Shown here one piece after another: positions 34,270 through 46,369 of a DNA stretch of 60,000 nt; within the stretch, counting starts at the first letter, position 1; each line of letters starts with the position of its first letter. The stretch lies in NCBI GenBank assembly GCA_014529385.2, contig CM043967.1, forward strand, positions 131,439,182 through 131,499,181. The letters run 5' to 3'. The notes under the pieces are model-generated. The model did not search any database. It was given only the letters and a program-made list of their open reading frames with translations, and was not told the origin of the DNA. This stretch comes from Adiantum capillus-veneris (taxonomy: Eukaryota > Streptophyta > Polypodiopsida > Polypodiales > Pteridaceae). A program made the position numbers and the translations under genes.

Positions 34270-35063
34270 TCTCTTTGGATATTTCTACTTGATCATAAAT
34301 ACATCAATTTTGTTAACACACAACTATCAATCCAAACCTTTTACCTCAAAAGTTTGCTCGATCGTTCCTTATTCAGGCTAGTCTTACATCTCTCCAATTT
34401 GTTGACTCTTTGTACTTCAGATTGGTCTCCACTTGCTGGACTTGTTGATGGCTATCTGTACAAAAATTTAGACTCTGTAAATCTTTGTCAAGCAGTGATT
34501 CTGTGCGCGTCTGTCGCACGTGTCAATGCAAGGAACTTACCGATACACTGTGTGCGAGCCACAAATGGCTCCAAGCACACAACAAGCCTAAACTAGTAAG
34601 CTCAAAGATGGCGATGGTGTGTCACTCACCGCTCTACGCTTGCTGTTGTGGAGGATTACTTGCCGTGAAGAAGCGAGAGACACCGCTACGCCGCACTCAA
34701 CCGCCTCACCGCCATCGTGCCACCGCAATGCTCTATCGCACTCTCTCTCTCTCTCATGCATACACACACATAAGGAGATGAATAAGAAGAAGAAGATGGA
34801 GATGAAGCAAGAGCACTCTTCAATTGCACAAATGTGAGAATGAGTGAATTTTAGGTTTAGTTGAGTTTTATATGAGCTCGTCCCATGCACACTTGGGTGC
34901 CCATGCTTAGCCAACTAATCCTTTAATGTTCCAGTTAGAGTGCGCCTCTCATCAGTGATCACTCTTACCCTTTTCATATTGGACCAACAAGTCCGGTAGC
35001 TGACTACCAAATAAATAATACAGTATCCGTCTTAGGTGATAGGAATGTGCGTGAGGGTTAACA
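34270..35063 (-). repeat. T4 3' LTR (right end sure, left end uncertain)
   Basis: The minus strand shows AAGAAGGGGGGCA then TGTTAACCCTCACGC, a PPT-to-LTR junction, so the LTR ends at 35063 on this strand. A minus-strand TATA box lies at 34873. No partner LTR is in the window, so the left boundary is a guess in the 34.2-34.6 kb range. T2 gag coding lies just beyond. Confidence 0.5.
34865..34873 (-). promoter_or_regulatory. TATA box in T4 LTR
   Basis: The minus strand reads CATATAAAACTC about 190 bp inside the LTR start. Confidence 0.45.
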
Positions 35064-35080
35064 TGCCCCCCTTCTTGATG
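35064..35080 (-). other. T4 polypurine tract
   Basis: CATCAAGAAGGGGGGCA on the minus strand, directly upstream of TGTTAACCC. Confidence 0.7.
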
Positions 35081-35662
35081 TAGATTCCGTCCTCGGAAGC
35101 TATTGAGTTGAAGCTCTTTCTTCGAGGTGGAAGAGCATTTGAGATGAATGTCCTTAGCCTTCTCACTGCAAAATCAAACAACATTGGCACAGTAATTGCA
35201 TTCTCATGTACAATTAAAAAGAATATGCAGTTGTAGGCAGATAATTTGATTGGTAGCATAATTCTAAACCATTTGTCAGCAATAAATATTAAATTGCAAT
35301 ATAATCAAACTCATAAACAATTGTAAAGGTAAAAAATTAAACAAGTCGGGTGGCTAATTTAACGGTCGAAAGGCACTAAAGATCGACCATTAACACCATG
35401 GGCAAGCTTCTCAATTTTCTCTGGTCAATTAAGTTGTTTAATCGCAAGAGCCAAGTATTTCATGTCCGAGGGCTGACTAGAGGCTATACGTAGAAGACCT
35501 TGTAGTTAAACTAAGATAAATGGAATTTCTCATGAAATCATCGCCTGACTGATTTAGTTTTCTTTGACCCCCCAAAGTCTTTTCACATTGTTTCAATTTT
35601 GATGTGTGTGCTTATTTTGTATGCCTTGGTTTTTTTGCTTTTCAAGGAAAAGCGCCCACACT
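35081..35662 (-). other. T4 3' untranslated stretch
   Basis: AT-rich with frequent stops in all frames; no motif seen. A minus-strand frame across 35259-35032 continues over the PPT into the LTR and is probably chance. Confidence 0.5.
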
Positions 35663-36989
35663 GGGAACCTCTATGGCTCTAGTACCATAGGCGATACATG
35701 TGAGTGACCTTTATATATACATTCCCTAAGATTGGAGATTGAGAGATCAGGGAGGAAGGTTGAGAGGGAAGCAAGTGAATGATGGATGTCAATAGACACT
35801 CCGACCTTCCTTGGGTAGATTATACCTTTTGGAATGATGTCGTCACCTTTTGAAACCAATTGTTCCAAGTTGTTATGGGTGAAGGCTTTAACCAATAGTT
35901 TTCGACCGCCCTATGCGTTTCATCTAGTTGCAAGGGTGGTAAGATACTCTTCCATGATTTTATTTGCAACATTGTTGTAGGTGGTGAACTTACAACGGGA
36001 GGTGCAAACTCTTTCTTGCTTGTATGGTATGTACAATGGTAGGTGGAGGTTGTGTTGAAGCTTCTATTTCTGTATAGGAACTACACGAAGAGCAAGAAGC
36101 TTCATTTGATTTCGCTGTTCCTGAGCTAGGTGGAACAAATTGTTCTTTCTTTGGTACCCAAACTAGCTTTGGAGCAGGTGTGTAGCATTCCGTGATTTTT
36201 TTCTTTCCGTGATCTTGAATTTGTTTTGGAGCCACAGGATTGACCTCACATGGGCCCGGTGATAAGTAAAAGCACAATTTACGTTTGGGTACCCAGATTT
36301 GATCATTTACTTCATAGTAGCCTTGGTCTCCCAATAGTTTTTAGGAATCCAATGCAACTTTTCTTTACATTTCTTGGGGCGAATGGGATGTCTCTTACCA
36401 GGCTCCTGTCTTTTAGCACTAGCTATGGTCGCTAAAGAAGCTTTAGAGACCCACTTGTATGTTTTCTTTGTTACATTGGGATGGGTCTTGTGTGTCTCAA
36501 GCTTTATTTCAACTATATCAGTTGAATCTCTAAAGAGTTGGGCTATGGGGACATATGGTTCAACCTCTTGGACATGCAATGTTTTGGGTTTTATTTCCTT
36601 AAAAGAAAATATCTCGGGGACTATGGCTTGAGTGGCAGGGCTAAGAGTTGGTTTCTGTGTTGTGACACCCCCTGTCCCCCAATCAATAGTGCATTTGGTC
36701 GCTATCATCCACGTGCATCCTAGGTTTATATTACCCTCCATAGTTCCAACAGGCATGACCAAAAAGTCTTGAGCTTCAATCCCATTGTCATAACTGACAG
36801 AATTGTGCTAGATTCCAAAAACCAAAGTTTTTTCCTTGTTGACACCCTTGACTTGGATAATACTCTCAGATAGAGGTGGCTTCCCTAACTGACACCACAC
36901 CCGTATGATAGCAGATTATATTTAGCACCCGTGTCCAATAAGGCGTTATATAGCACTTTTCCATAGGTGCTGTTTAGCTCAATAGGGTA
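35663..36989 (-). pseudogene. T4 post-integrase region: second retropepsin-like domain plus WxPK-repeat tail
   Basis: Directly after one TGA (36990-36992) the integrase frame continues. About 20 codons on is LYNALLDTGAKYNLLS, a retropepsin active-site segment with DTG. After a one-base shift near 36880 it reads IIQVKGVNKEKTLVFGI, a TAG, then QDFLVMPVGTMEGNINLG, CTWM and KCTIDW, matching the end of a retropepsin fold (the place of LGRPWM...DW). A long tail follows with aromatic-proline-lysine motifs: YKWVSKAS, LHWIPKNYW, QIWVPKRKL and LVWVPKKEQ, plus Pro/Ser-rich sequence. A last piece (35895-35671) includes KGIIYPRKVGVSIDIHHS. The family is not recognised beyond the protease fold, and the function is unknown. 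Confidence 0.65.
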
Positions 36990-38920
36990 TCATAGAGGTG
37001 TGTCAGAGTCCAACCAATCCTCGCCGGTTTCAACGTGGAATGCATGTGTGACTCCAAGGTTAGCCTCTTGTTTCCGTCTTATGCGTTGTTGTCTCTTATT
37101 AGCCTCAGCTTGAGCTTGTATCTTCTTCAATTCAGTTTGTGCCTTGGCTGCCTTTTTTTTATGGATGGCACGTAGCTCCTCTTGGCTTAAAGGATCATAG
37201 TATCTTTTAAATTTTCTCCCATTGAGGAATCCAACTCCATCAAGAGTCTCCACACGAATGGTTCCTTGTGGGGTGATCTCACATACTCTATATGGTCCTT
37301 TTCCCGCATATTTCAACTTTTTCTTTTTGTTACACACTCCATACATAAGGACTTTATCACCAACATTGATATCTTTGTTCTTTAGATGATGGTCAAACCG
37401 TTTCTTCCTCCTATCTTTCTCCACAAGTGCATTTTGCACAGCTAATTGCCTCTCTTCATCTAGCCTTTCAAGGATATATAATCACTCAACTAAGGGGTTA
37501 CCATCCCAACCTTCTTGAGAAGCTACTCGAAGACTAGGAACGACAAACTCCCATGGCATAACCGCTTCTTGGCCATACACCATCTTAAATGGTGTGCAGT
37601 TAATGGAAACTTTGTATGCAATACGATAACCCATAGAGCTGATGTAAGCTTTAAATCCCAATCTGTGCGATGAGCTTCCACCGTTTTGGTTAAGATAGAG
37701 ATTAAGGTCTTGTTGGTGCTCTCAGCTTGGCCATTTGATTGTGGATAATAAGGTATGGACTTATGGTGAGCTATCATAAAGTTGGTAGTGAGTTCTTTTA
37801 TAACTCCATTTATAAAATGAGTACCATTGTCACTAACAATCTCAAAGGGACAACCAAATCTTGTAATAATGTTCTCAAAGAGAAACTTGGTAGTTGATTT
37901 TGCATCGGCCTTACGTGTCGCCCTAGCTTCTTCCCACTTTGTTACATAGTCAATGGCAACGATAATATATTGAGATTGAGTGCTACGAGCTGCCGGACTA
38001 ATTGGGCTTACAAAGTCCAAACCCCATTTTTCAAATGGTTGAGTCACTTTAACAGGATGTAAGGGCATCCTATCCTTTCGTTGTGTGATCTTGTAACGTT
38101 GGCATTCATCACATCCTTTTGCAAAAAGTGATGCATCCTTGAATAAGGTAGCCCACCAATAGCCTGATTGCAACACCTTTCTAGCTATTAGTTCCCCTGA
38201 GAAATGTCCTCCGGCTATACCCATGTGGGCTTCTTGCAGTATGTATAAATACTCATCCTCAGGGGCACAACGTCTAAGAATATCATCCTTCCCTAGCCTG
38301 TAGAGAGTTCCTGCAATAAGAGAGTAAGGTTCACATTCTTTTAACAGTTTTTGAGCTATGTCTTTATGAAGCTCTTTGGGGGGAAAACCATTAATTAGAA
38401 AGTTCACAATCTTCTCACTCCATTCAAGTATGGTTTTGACTAGGAATAGAGAAGTATCGGGCAACACATCATCGACTCCAGTAGGGGCTTCACCATTGGG
38501 TATGCGAGACAAATGATCCGCCATGACATGTCTTTTACCAGGTCTCCCTACAACGGTAAAATCAAACTCAAGGAGAAATAACAACCATCGTGTAATTCTT
38601 CCCGTGGAACAAGGTTTATTTACTAGATACAACAAGGCTTGATGATTAACATAGAACACAAACTTGTTGGCCAGAAGGTAGTAGCGAAATTTCTTCACTG
38701 TATTAATCATACCTAAACCTTCTCGCTCTGTAGTGGTGTAGTTTCTCTCGACATCATTCAATTTCCGACTTGCAAAGCTAATGGGGTAGTCCAATTTATG
38801 TTCTCCTGCTTGAGCTAGAACACACCCAATAGAAAAGTTCGATGCATCCATATGCACATGAAAAATTACATTCCAATTAGGCACTCTTAGAATAGGAGTG
38901 CTAGTCAAGGTCTTTTTCAA
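36990..38920 (-). pseudogene. T4 RNase H and integrase
   Basis: RNase H: VIFHVHMDASNFSIGCVLAQ, LNDVERNYTTTEREGLGM and FVFYVNHQALLYLVNK. Then the linker RPGKRHVMADHLSRIP. Integrase HHCC: EAHMGIAGGHFSGE and CDECQRYK. DDE core: GLDFVSPI (D), IVSDNGTHFI (D) and SNGQAESTNK (E). A frameshift near 37620 leads to the C-terminal domain (37439-36990: DKVLMYGVCNKKKKLKYAGK, GPYRVCEITPQGTIRVETL) and a Lys/Gln-rich helical tail. No chromodomain. The catalytic residues are intact. The frame runs through a TGA into the second protease-like domain. Confidence 0.88.
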
Positions 38921-39087
38921 TGACTCATAAGCATGGTCACACTCTGCAGTCCATTAGAACTCAATAAGAAGCTTGTACAAAGGACGAGCTATCTCAGCAA
39001 AGTTCTTTTTCAATGACTCATAAGCATGGTCACACTCTGCAGTCCATTAGAACTCAATAAGAAGCTTGTACAAAGGACGAGCTATCT
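38911..39087 (-). repeat. Tandem duplication at the RT deletion breakpoint (93-bp period)
   Basis: Units at 38911-38994 and 39004-39087 are identical by eye over 84 bp, with a 9-bp non-repeated piece between. They encode the segment just before RNase H (RPLYKLLIEF, TAECDHAYESLKK) twice. The RT N-terminal sequence stops within 1-6 bp of the outer edge. Confidence 0.93.
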
Positions 39088-40534
39088 TTCAAGCACATGT
39101 TCTAAATATGGCAAGGGGTAATGGTCCCTCCTAGTGGCAGCATTGACCTTCTTGAGATCCACGCACACTCTGATTTTCCCATTCTGTTTCTGCACAATCA
39201 CTATTGGAGACACCCATTCTGAGTGCTCAATAGGGTATATGAATCCGCATTCCACAAGATTTTCAATCTCTTCTTGAAAGATTTTTGCATATTTAGGATT
39301 CATTGGGTAGGGTCGTTTTGCTGAACTGGTTTAGCCATGCTATTCATGGGGATTGTATGTTCCACCACGGAAGGTGGAACACCTTTCATATCATGATAGG
39401 TCCATGCAAATATATCCCTGAATTCCTTGAGAAGTTATTTAAGTACACACTCCTTAGTCTCTGTCAGATTTTGGGCAATGAAAACAGGTTTAGACTCTTC
39501 TCGTGGGTCTGCTAACTCTATTTCCTTAACTATCGCTGGACCGTCATAGACTTCATTGCTTCCATTGATAGGTTTTCATTGAGCCTTTGTATACACAACA
39601 TTACGTTCCTCTGTGGTATAGGATTTGAAATGTTCAGGTGCAGGGTGTAAGTTTGTGGGGTCCTGTTGTTCTGTGGACTATGATTTTACTTCTGATTCTT
39701 TTTGTTGTTGAGCTAACTCTCGATTTCGTCGTCTCCTTACAGTATGACCCAACTTTGGCTTCTCTCTAGCCTCTAGTTGTGCAATGTCAATGGGTTGTGG
39801 ACTACACCACATAACACTTTGAAGGTATTCACCCTAGTTATCTACCAACTTTCGATGAGAATCACATGCCTCTATATAATTAAGCCATTCTACGGTAGAT
39901 TTCTTTTCATTTATTCTAGCAGGCACATTTTCTCGATATCTTCGCCTCTTATATCTCTTACTCTTTTGGTCTAATTTTCGATTACAATAGATCTCTAGTG
40001 AAGAGTCACTAGATGAATTGCTTCTTGTGTCTTTCGCTCCCTTGGATAGATTGTCATTTGGGGTACCACTGGGTCCTGAATGGTTTGTCCCACATTTGCA
40101 CTCAGATTATTCGTCCTCAGAGTCAATTTCAATTGATGATTCTGACCCCAAATCGTGTGGGCTATAGTCTTGTGAGGAGCTACTGGTTCCAATGCAAGTC
40201 AAACTTTCATCTTGTAGGTCATCAGAAGCTATATGCATTGCTTCTAGCATATTTAAGGGTATGAGTGGTGGCATTTCATCCCCCTCAGGTGTTACCCAGG
40301 TCGTCCCCTATTTCCCCAAGTGTCTATGGTTGCTGCTAGGTGGACCCAATCCACATTGTCCGACTCTGTCATCCCAGGTAGTACATCCATATAAGGAGAA
40401 TCTTCCCCAACTTCAGTGTCCGCTTTACACGTGTAACAATACTGCAATGGGGCCGAGTGAACTTTGGTATCAGATCTATGATCAATTATAAACCTGTTTC
40501 CTAGAGGATGTGCTCGACTAGTCACAAGATCCAC
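39088..40534 (-). pseudogene. T4 protease-RT linker and RT N-terminal fragment
   Basis: 40534-39450 is a charged linker in shifting frames (CYTCKADTEVGEDSPYMDVL; DLGSESSIEIDSEDE). Then comes the RT lead-in LLKEFRDIFAWTYHDMKGVP and the frame 39303-39082 with FIYPIEHSEWVSPIVIVQKQ, NGKIRVCVDLKKVNAATR, DHYPLPYLEHVLER. It stops there: the FLDGFSGY segment, the FGL.NAPATFQR motif and the xxDD box seen in T2 and T3 are all missing, about 170 codons. Confidence 0.85.
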
Positions 40535-40960
40535 TCAAATGACATAATCTTGGAACTGCAAGTAGACATGGTTTTTAGACCAGTCATGCACCATTTTTGC
40601 TTCCCTCATGAAAGGACGTCCTAAGATCATCTTCGATGCCATAGTGTGTTTGGAGAAATACATAACAATGAAGGTAATCCTTATTTTATGTCCAAAGACA
40701 TTGATCTTGAGATCTTCTAGCATCCCAATAGGTTTAACAATAGACCCATTGGCCATCTTCACTACAATGGTTGTGGTCGCAAGGTGAGGTCTTCCTATAG
40801 TTTCCTAGAAACTTTTAGTCACAATGCTAACCCCAACGCCACCATCAAGGATTCCCTTCACAGTTAATCCCTTAGTAGTGACTGGTATGGTTGCATTGGA
40901 TTCATCACCCTCAAAGTATTGTCCCAACTTGTTAACAGGTATTTCTATAACAAGGTTCTC
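40535..40960 (-). pseudogene. T4 first protease
   Basis: Retropepsin in two frames joined at a TAG near 40806: GLTVKGILDGGVGVSIVTKSF (40890-40810), then VKMANGSIVKPIGMLEDLKI and KMILGRPFMREAKMVHDW (about 40640-40580). The active site is DGG. It lies in the usual place, between gag and RT, so the DTG domain after integrase is an additional one. Confidence 0.85.
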
Positions 40961-42790
40961 ATCTAGGTTGGGTTGTGGATCTAAGTGTTCCTCCTCTATT
41001 GGCATCTCCCCAGCTCCATCCATCTGTGCAAATTGTGGTAGCCCAAACTTTAGTTCTCCATTGAGGAAGGCTCGAAGAGCTGAGACTAACTCAGGGTCTT
41101 TATATAGTTTGGACATGATGGTGGTTCTAACTTTTGAAGATATGAAATCCATCAATTTGGCAATGTTTAACGACACCTTTTGGACTTCAGTCCGTTGACA
41201 TGGGGAAGATGGGATCTCCATTTCTTCGATAGGATCAGGTAGTCCCTCTGTAAACATGCTTTCCATCAAGAAGTGAGTACGCCCATTTTTCCATGACTTT
41301 AAGTCACTTTCTTCTTGGATGACACTAGGTATGGATAAGGGTTTATGGACTTGGTGAGGTTGTTCTTGCATAGGGAACACGGTGTCTGTAATATGGATCT
41401 GCATAGGTGCTGGTTCTAGATCCCTTTGGGTATCTTCTACCAAACTCCTTAATTGCTTGACTCGCTCAATCTCCTCTGTAGGGTTTGGATAAGTTCCTAT
41501 CTTCTTCTTGGATCCTGGCCATTGTGGCTCATGAAGATCTTCCTTGTTAGTTTCTATTTTAGTGATCGTTTTGGTCTCCATGGTTTCACCTGAATCAGAA
41601 TCCTCTTCATCGTCATTCATATATATGGGGTCGTCACCAGTCCCTATGTTGGTCTTTGAACTGGGGTCTGACTTCGTTGCTTTTTGCGATCTCTTCCGTC
41701 GTGTTTTCTTCTTTTTTTGAGATTGGATAATTGATGCCGTGTCTCTTTCCTCAAGAATATAATTTTGTTTTTGGAGCATCGATCGTGTGAGTACATTTAC
41801 TGGTACCACATGTGTACTTTGTGATGGCTCCTTGGTAACCTCAATCAAGTTTAATGGCGTGATCTTCGGTGCATTTGGATTATTTGGACATTGGGAAATC
41901 AAATGATCTATGCCACATCGATTACACATGAGTATCGGCATTGTAGACGTGCTCGCTTGATTGGTTTTCATTAGTGTGGCGTTTTGCTGTAGCCTAATAG
42001 GACACTCGGCTACATGATGTGGACCTCCACACTCATAGCATTGAAGAGGTGGTATCTTAGCAGTGTAATTGATATTTTGGCCTCTTGCAACAAGAGCAGC
42101 TACTTGATATACATGTTTGACTTGTCCCCAATAGTCCTCCATGTAGTATTGTGGACTTTCTTCAAGCACATCCATCCCATAGGCAATATTAGGGTCTATA
42201 TCTTCCTCACAGCCTTCCAAACAAGCAATAGATGACTCACAACCCACTTGATTCACAGAAGTGATTCTCGGATGTGGTGGTTGTGGTCCTAGCACTGGAG
42301 GTGGTAAGGGTGTTGTTTGAACAACATTTTGGGCCCTAGGGACCATGTGATGTGCTGTTTGTTCAAGAGGTGGGGCCGGCATCAATGCAGGCACTCGAGG
42401 TGTGTCTGTCCATGCTAAGGTTGGTCTATTGGCCATCGCACGCTTAAATACTATGCAATCCTTAGCTTGATGACCATACCTCCCACAGGCATTGCAGTTC
42501 CCATTGAATTTTACTCTAAAAGTAGATCATTCACTGGTACTATGCGGTCCATAGCATACTGAGCATCATTGTTGCTCCCTTCTTGGACACATATGATTAT
42601 TTTGTGGAGCACGATTGTCTCTAAGACTCTCTTGAACAGCCTTAGTGAGATCTGCTAAAGTCATCTCAGATATCTTTGGCTCCTTAGCAATAGGCTTTAG
42701 GGTCATTGGCTGATCCCCTGATGCTTACGAGCTAATAGATTTAGGCTCAACATACACTCTTTCTCCTTGAATCATTAAATTATCCTCCAA
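40961..42790 (-). pseudogene. T4 gag C-terminal part with zinc knuckles
   Basis: 42790-42437 carries CSVCYGPH (truncated by TGA) and CNACGRYGHQAKDC. The open frame from 42436 (MANRPTLAWTDTPRVPAL) then gives CYECGGPHHVAEC and CNRCGIDHLISQC, both CX2CX3HX4C as in T2. A basic KKKKTRRKRSQK segment and acidic spacer follow, leading to the protease. The shared unusual knuckle spacing supports a T2-T4 family link. Confidence 0.82.
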
Positions 42791-42811
42791 TTGGATCGCA
42801 TTGGTGGTGAC

Positions 42812-43982
42812 TTATTCCCAAGTGGTGATACCTCTAATGACTAAGCCATTGTAGATATCTTCATGTCGTAATCCCCTAATGAATCTATCAAGCAATTGAT
42901 TATTATTGAAGCACTCATTTGGATTACAACGAGAATTCAAATGCTTCAAGCGACTGATAAAGTCTCTCACCGACTCTCCTTCCTCTCGTTGGGATTTCTG
43001 GAGTTGAGAGGCTACTCCCCAAAGCACTCCCTCTCGTATGTATTCTTTCAAGAATAGTCTCATAAGAGTAGGGTAATTTTTTTTTTCTTCCACCCTTAGG
43101 GTTCTATACCAATCCCCTGCCTTTCCACTTAAGGTTAGGCTTAAAGCATTACTGTTATGCAGGTCATTGTGTTCTCCTAGAGAATTGCATATTTGTTTAA
43201 ACACTTCGATATGCTTTCTCACATCCCCGTCTCCACTAAATTTTTGTGTGAGCTTGGCTATTTGTATTGCCTTACTTCTAGGCTCTCTTTATCAGGCGTG
43301 TTACGCATATTCTCAGAAATAAATCGACCAATAGCTTGAGCAAACGTTGCCAAGTCACCTAAGTGAGCAGGCACTGTGGGTGTAGGTGCTCCCAAGACTA
43401 CATGTGGAGTAGGTATTGGCATTGAGCTTGGTGCATAGGAAGCCCTTGGGTTCCACGTTTGGTACGGTGTTGTGCCATGTGGTGACCCAAAGTTCATTTG
43501 TGTAGCCCTAGGCATAGCAAACGTCGGATGTGACATGCTAATGCTAGCCGGTATGGTCCCATGGAAATAAGAACTTGGGTGTTGTGGTTGGGGAGTATAG
43601 GTTGTTGAAACAATGAGAGGGGTAGGAACTACATGAGTACAAGGATCCGTGGGTGTATACGATTGGTACACACTTGTAGGTACTGTTGTTGCAGGCATTG
43701 AGCTACCATGTAGTGGTGCTTTACTAACAAATGAGGTCCATGGCGTGTTTCTCGGCATGCCCATCATTGGGGTAGGCATGGTAGATGTGTGTCATCAAGG
43801 GAAAGATGAGCTAGACTGGGAAAGGTAAAGCTATCACTTGTGGGCTCAGATTGCACCGATACCCCTGGCGAAACAACATACGCGGGATCCATCGAACTTA
43901 CCGAGGGAGTATCCATTTGCGATAAGGTTGGTTGTTTAGCCTTTCCTGTATCCAAGAATCTCATGAGACCCGTTGAAGGCAT
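42812..43982 (-). pseudogene. T4 gag N-terminal and capsid part
   Basis: 43982-43764 and 43779-43258 are Pro/Thr/Ser-rich N-terminal pieces (MPTPMMGMPRNTPW), with a frameshift in their overlap. 43222-42812 is the capsid-like domain: LTLSGKAGDWYRTLRVEEKK, YIREGVLWGVASQLQKSQRE, FISRLKHLNSRCN, LDRFIRGLRHEDIYNG. This is the usual retrotransposon gag order. Confidence 0.82.
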
Positions 43983-44088
43983 GTGGATCCCCTTGTTCAG
44001 TCTCTCTAACTCAATGACCCTATGGATGGAGACACCCCATCTTCGAAAGCTTGTAACTTTCTCGTCCGTTGTCGGGACTCCGAATTAA

Positions 44089-44430
44089 GCATATGGATAC
44101 TCTATGGAGGTCTACATGACATAAGCTTCATCTTTATGGTCTTGGTTTTCAGAAATTTTAATCGTGGTTTGGGTTAGAGCTGTTTCTCACCCGTCTTTAC
44201 AGGTGTTCAACATAGGTTTTTTCTGTGGCTTTGAGGTGTTTCTTTCCAACGGTGTGGTGTGTGCAAGGCTATAGAGGCATTCATTTTCCTTGTCGTTTAA
44301 ACTCCACATCGTTTTGGTGCCCCCATAGAGGATCAATGCTCATGTGCTCCAATTCTCTTGAAATTGGTCTACGCTGTAGGTAGAGAATGTAAAGGGGATG
44401 TGGGTCCTTATGGACAACCGCCTATGTATG
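44089..44430. other. Short unassigned stretch between T4 gag and T5 LTR, with a PBS-like 18-mer
   Basis: No coding evidence. 44315-44332 reads TGGTGCCCCCATAGAGGA on the plus strand, 16 of 18 matches to the T1 PBS; the two differences are C to T and G to A. It faces the opposite way from T1, T4 and T5, so it may be a leftover of a plus-strand element. The T4 5' LTR is not recognisable here. Confidence 0.4.
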
Positions 44431-45351
44431 TGAATGTTTCCTTCCAAGCTTTCCTAACTACGTTCAATTAATCCAACGGACCCCTTAACTAGCCTAAAAG
44501 TGCTCCATTATGCTACTTACTTCCTACTCCCAAGCCTATTTTAACAGATTTATAAATTAACGTTTGTAATTTACTTACTCTCATATATTTCGTAGTCCAA
44601 CTAAGCCAACAACCCCTCAACTAACATTTAAACTACTTTAATTTCTGCTAAGCCTCTTCAACAACAATCCTTTTTATAAACAATTTTGACATATTCACAA
44701 ATAAGAAATTTTTCTTCTCTACTTTATCAATTTTGCAACAATGTTCACCACTGTGAACTCATATAGATTTTAATTTATTTGCGATCACACACATATACCC
44801 ATTTTATCATGACACAATGGATTTCACCAACCAAAATATCTATATTGAAAATAATCAACTGTTCAAGTCCCAGCCCAATGCTTATTCTAAAAATGCATTT
44901 GCCAACTTTGCAATAATTGCTTTTGACTTACAGACATTTGCCAAATACTTTTAAACAACCAAAGTTTGCTTTTGAATTTAAAATAATATTGAAATATGAT
45001 TCTGCTTGTAAACTTTATTGATGCAAAATGTAAAGATGTCATTTATGCTTCCACAAACAATTATGATTTTATTGTTTTAATTTTTTATTTCTTAATTTTT
45101 TTAAAAATCACGACATGATTAACCACAAATTTCTTTTGCCTGCGACTTTAATGTTGCTTTTGCCGCTCACCAAGCTGCAGTTTGGTACATCTTTGTCGTC
45201 AGCTTCTCTTGCACGTTCGATAATCTAAATCTCTCTTTTCACTCTTGAATACTCTCTCTATCTCCATTTCCCCCCTCTTTCTCTGTCTAAGATTCCTCCT
45301 TTATCTCTCTCTCTTTCTACATACACATCCCTCAGGCAATGATATGCAATG

Positions 45352-45469
<118 letters not shown>

Positions 45470-45563
45470 CACACTCTCTGTGCTATAGTAGAAAGGATTT
45501 CTCCCCTATTCCTTACCAATTCTCATGTACACATATAACTATATCAAGCATACACATAAGCAT

Positions 45564-45674
<111 letters not shown>

Positions 45675-45998
45675 CAGACAACCACACACTAGAGACCTGC
45701 TATCTTGGCAATTAACCTCCCTCCTACTCTCTTTCTTGCTATTAATTATCACGGTGGCACTCTCTTTCTATCTTCTGTGTGTAATAGCAACAAACAAAAT
45801 CTCTCCTTCTCTCTAATTACTTCTTGAACTGCAAACAAATTCTCTCTATATTCAATTGACTCACTCCCATCTAAATCTCTCTTTCTTCCTCTTGCTTTCT
45901 ACAACCAAAAACGACCCACTTTCTCTCTCCTCTTTAGGCTAGAGATGACGACATCTCTCACTCTCCAAGACTGCACAAACACAGAAAACTGAAACGAA

Positions 45999-46000
<2 letters not shown>

Positions 46001-46036
<36 letters not shown>

Positions 46037-46058
46037 AACTTAGCGCTACAGGGTTCTT

Positions 46059-46132
<74 letters not shown>

Positions 46133-46266
46133 ATTACATACACACACATAGTCAAGCTCTTACTCACTTGCTATGCAGGGTTTTCTCTCTCTATCTTACT
46201 CTCGAGTAGCGCTACAATCATGAACGAAATCTCTTTGTGTGTGTGTGTGTGTGTGTCTGTGTGTGA
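46001..46266. repeat. CT and GT microsatellite cluster
   Basis: (CT)n at 46001-46033, (TC)n at 46070-46127 and (TG)n at 46236-46266, in the left T5 LTR. A further (CT)n lies at about 46341-46367. The right LTR carries related but different tracts. Confidence 0.93.
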
Positions 46267-46336
46267 GTGAAAATCACATACATAGACACAGTCAAGCATA
46301 ACACACATATGCAGTATTCTGTATGATTCCTCTGTA

Positions 46337-46369
<33 letters not shown>

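Larger units (their letters stand above)
34270..44088 (-). mobile_element. T4: Ty3/gypsy element with deleted RT palm and a second protease-like domain
   Basis: From right to left on the minus strand: gag (43982-40961), protease (40960-40535), linker and RT N-terminus (40534-39088), duplicated junction, RNase H and integrase (38920-36990), second protease-like domain and WxPK tail (36989-35663), PPT (35080-35064), LTR-like end. The 5' LTR is not identifiable between gag and T5. Protein motifs make it a sister of T2. It cannot be autonomous, because the RT catalytic core is missing. Confidence 0.85.

Noticed and set aside
35032-35259. Minus-strand frame over the T4 PPT
   Set aside because: It runs through the PPT into the LTR start, where coding is not expected, and has no recognisable domain.
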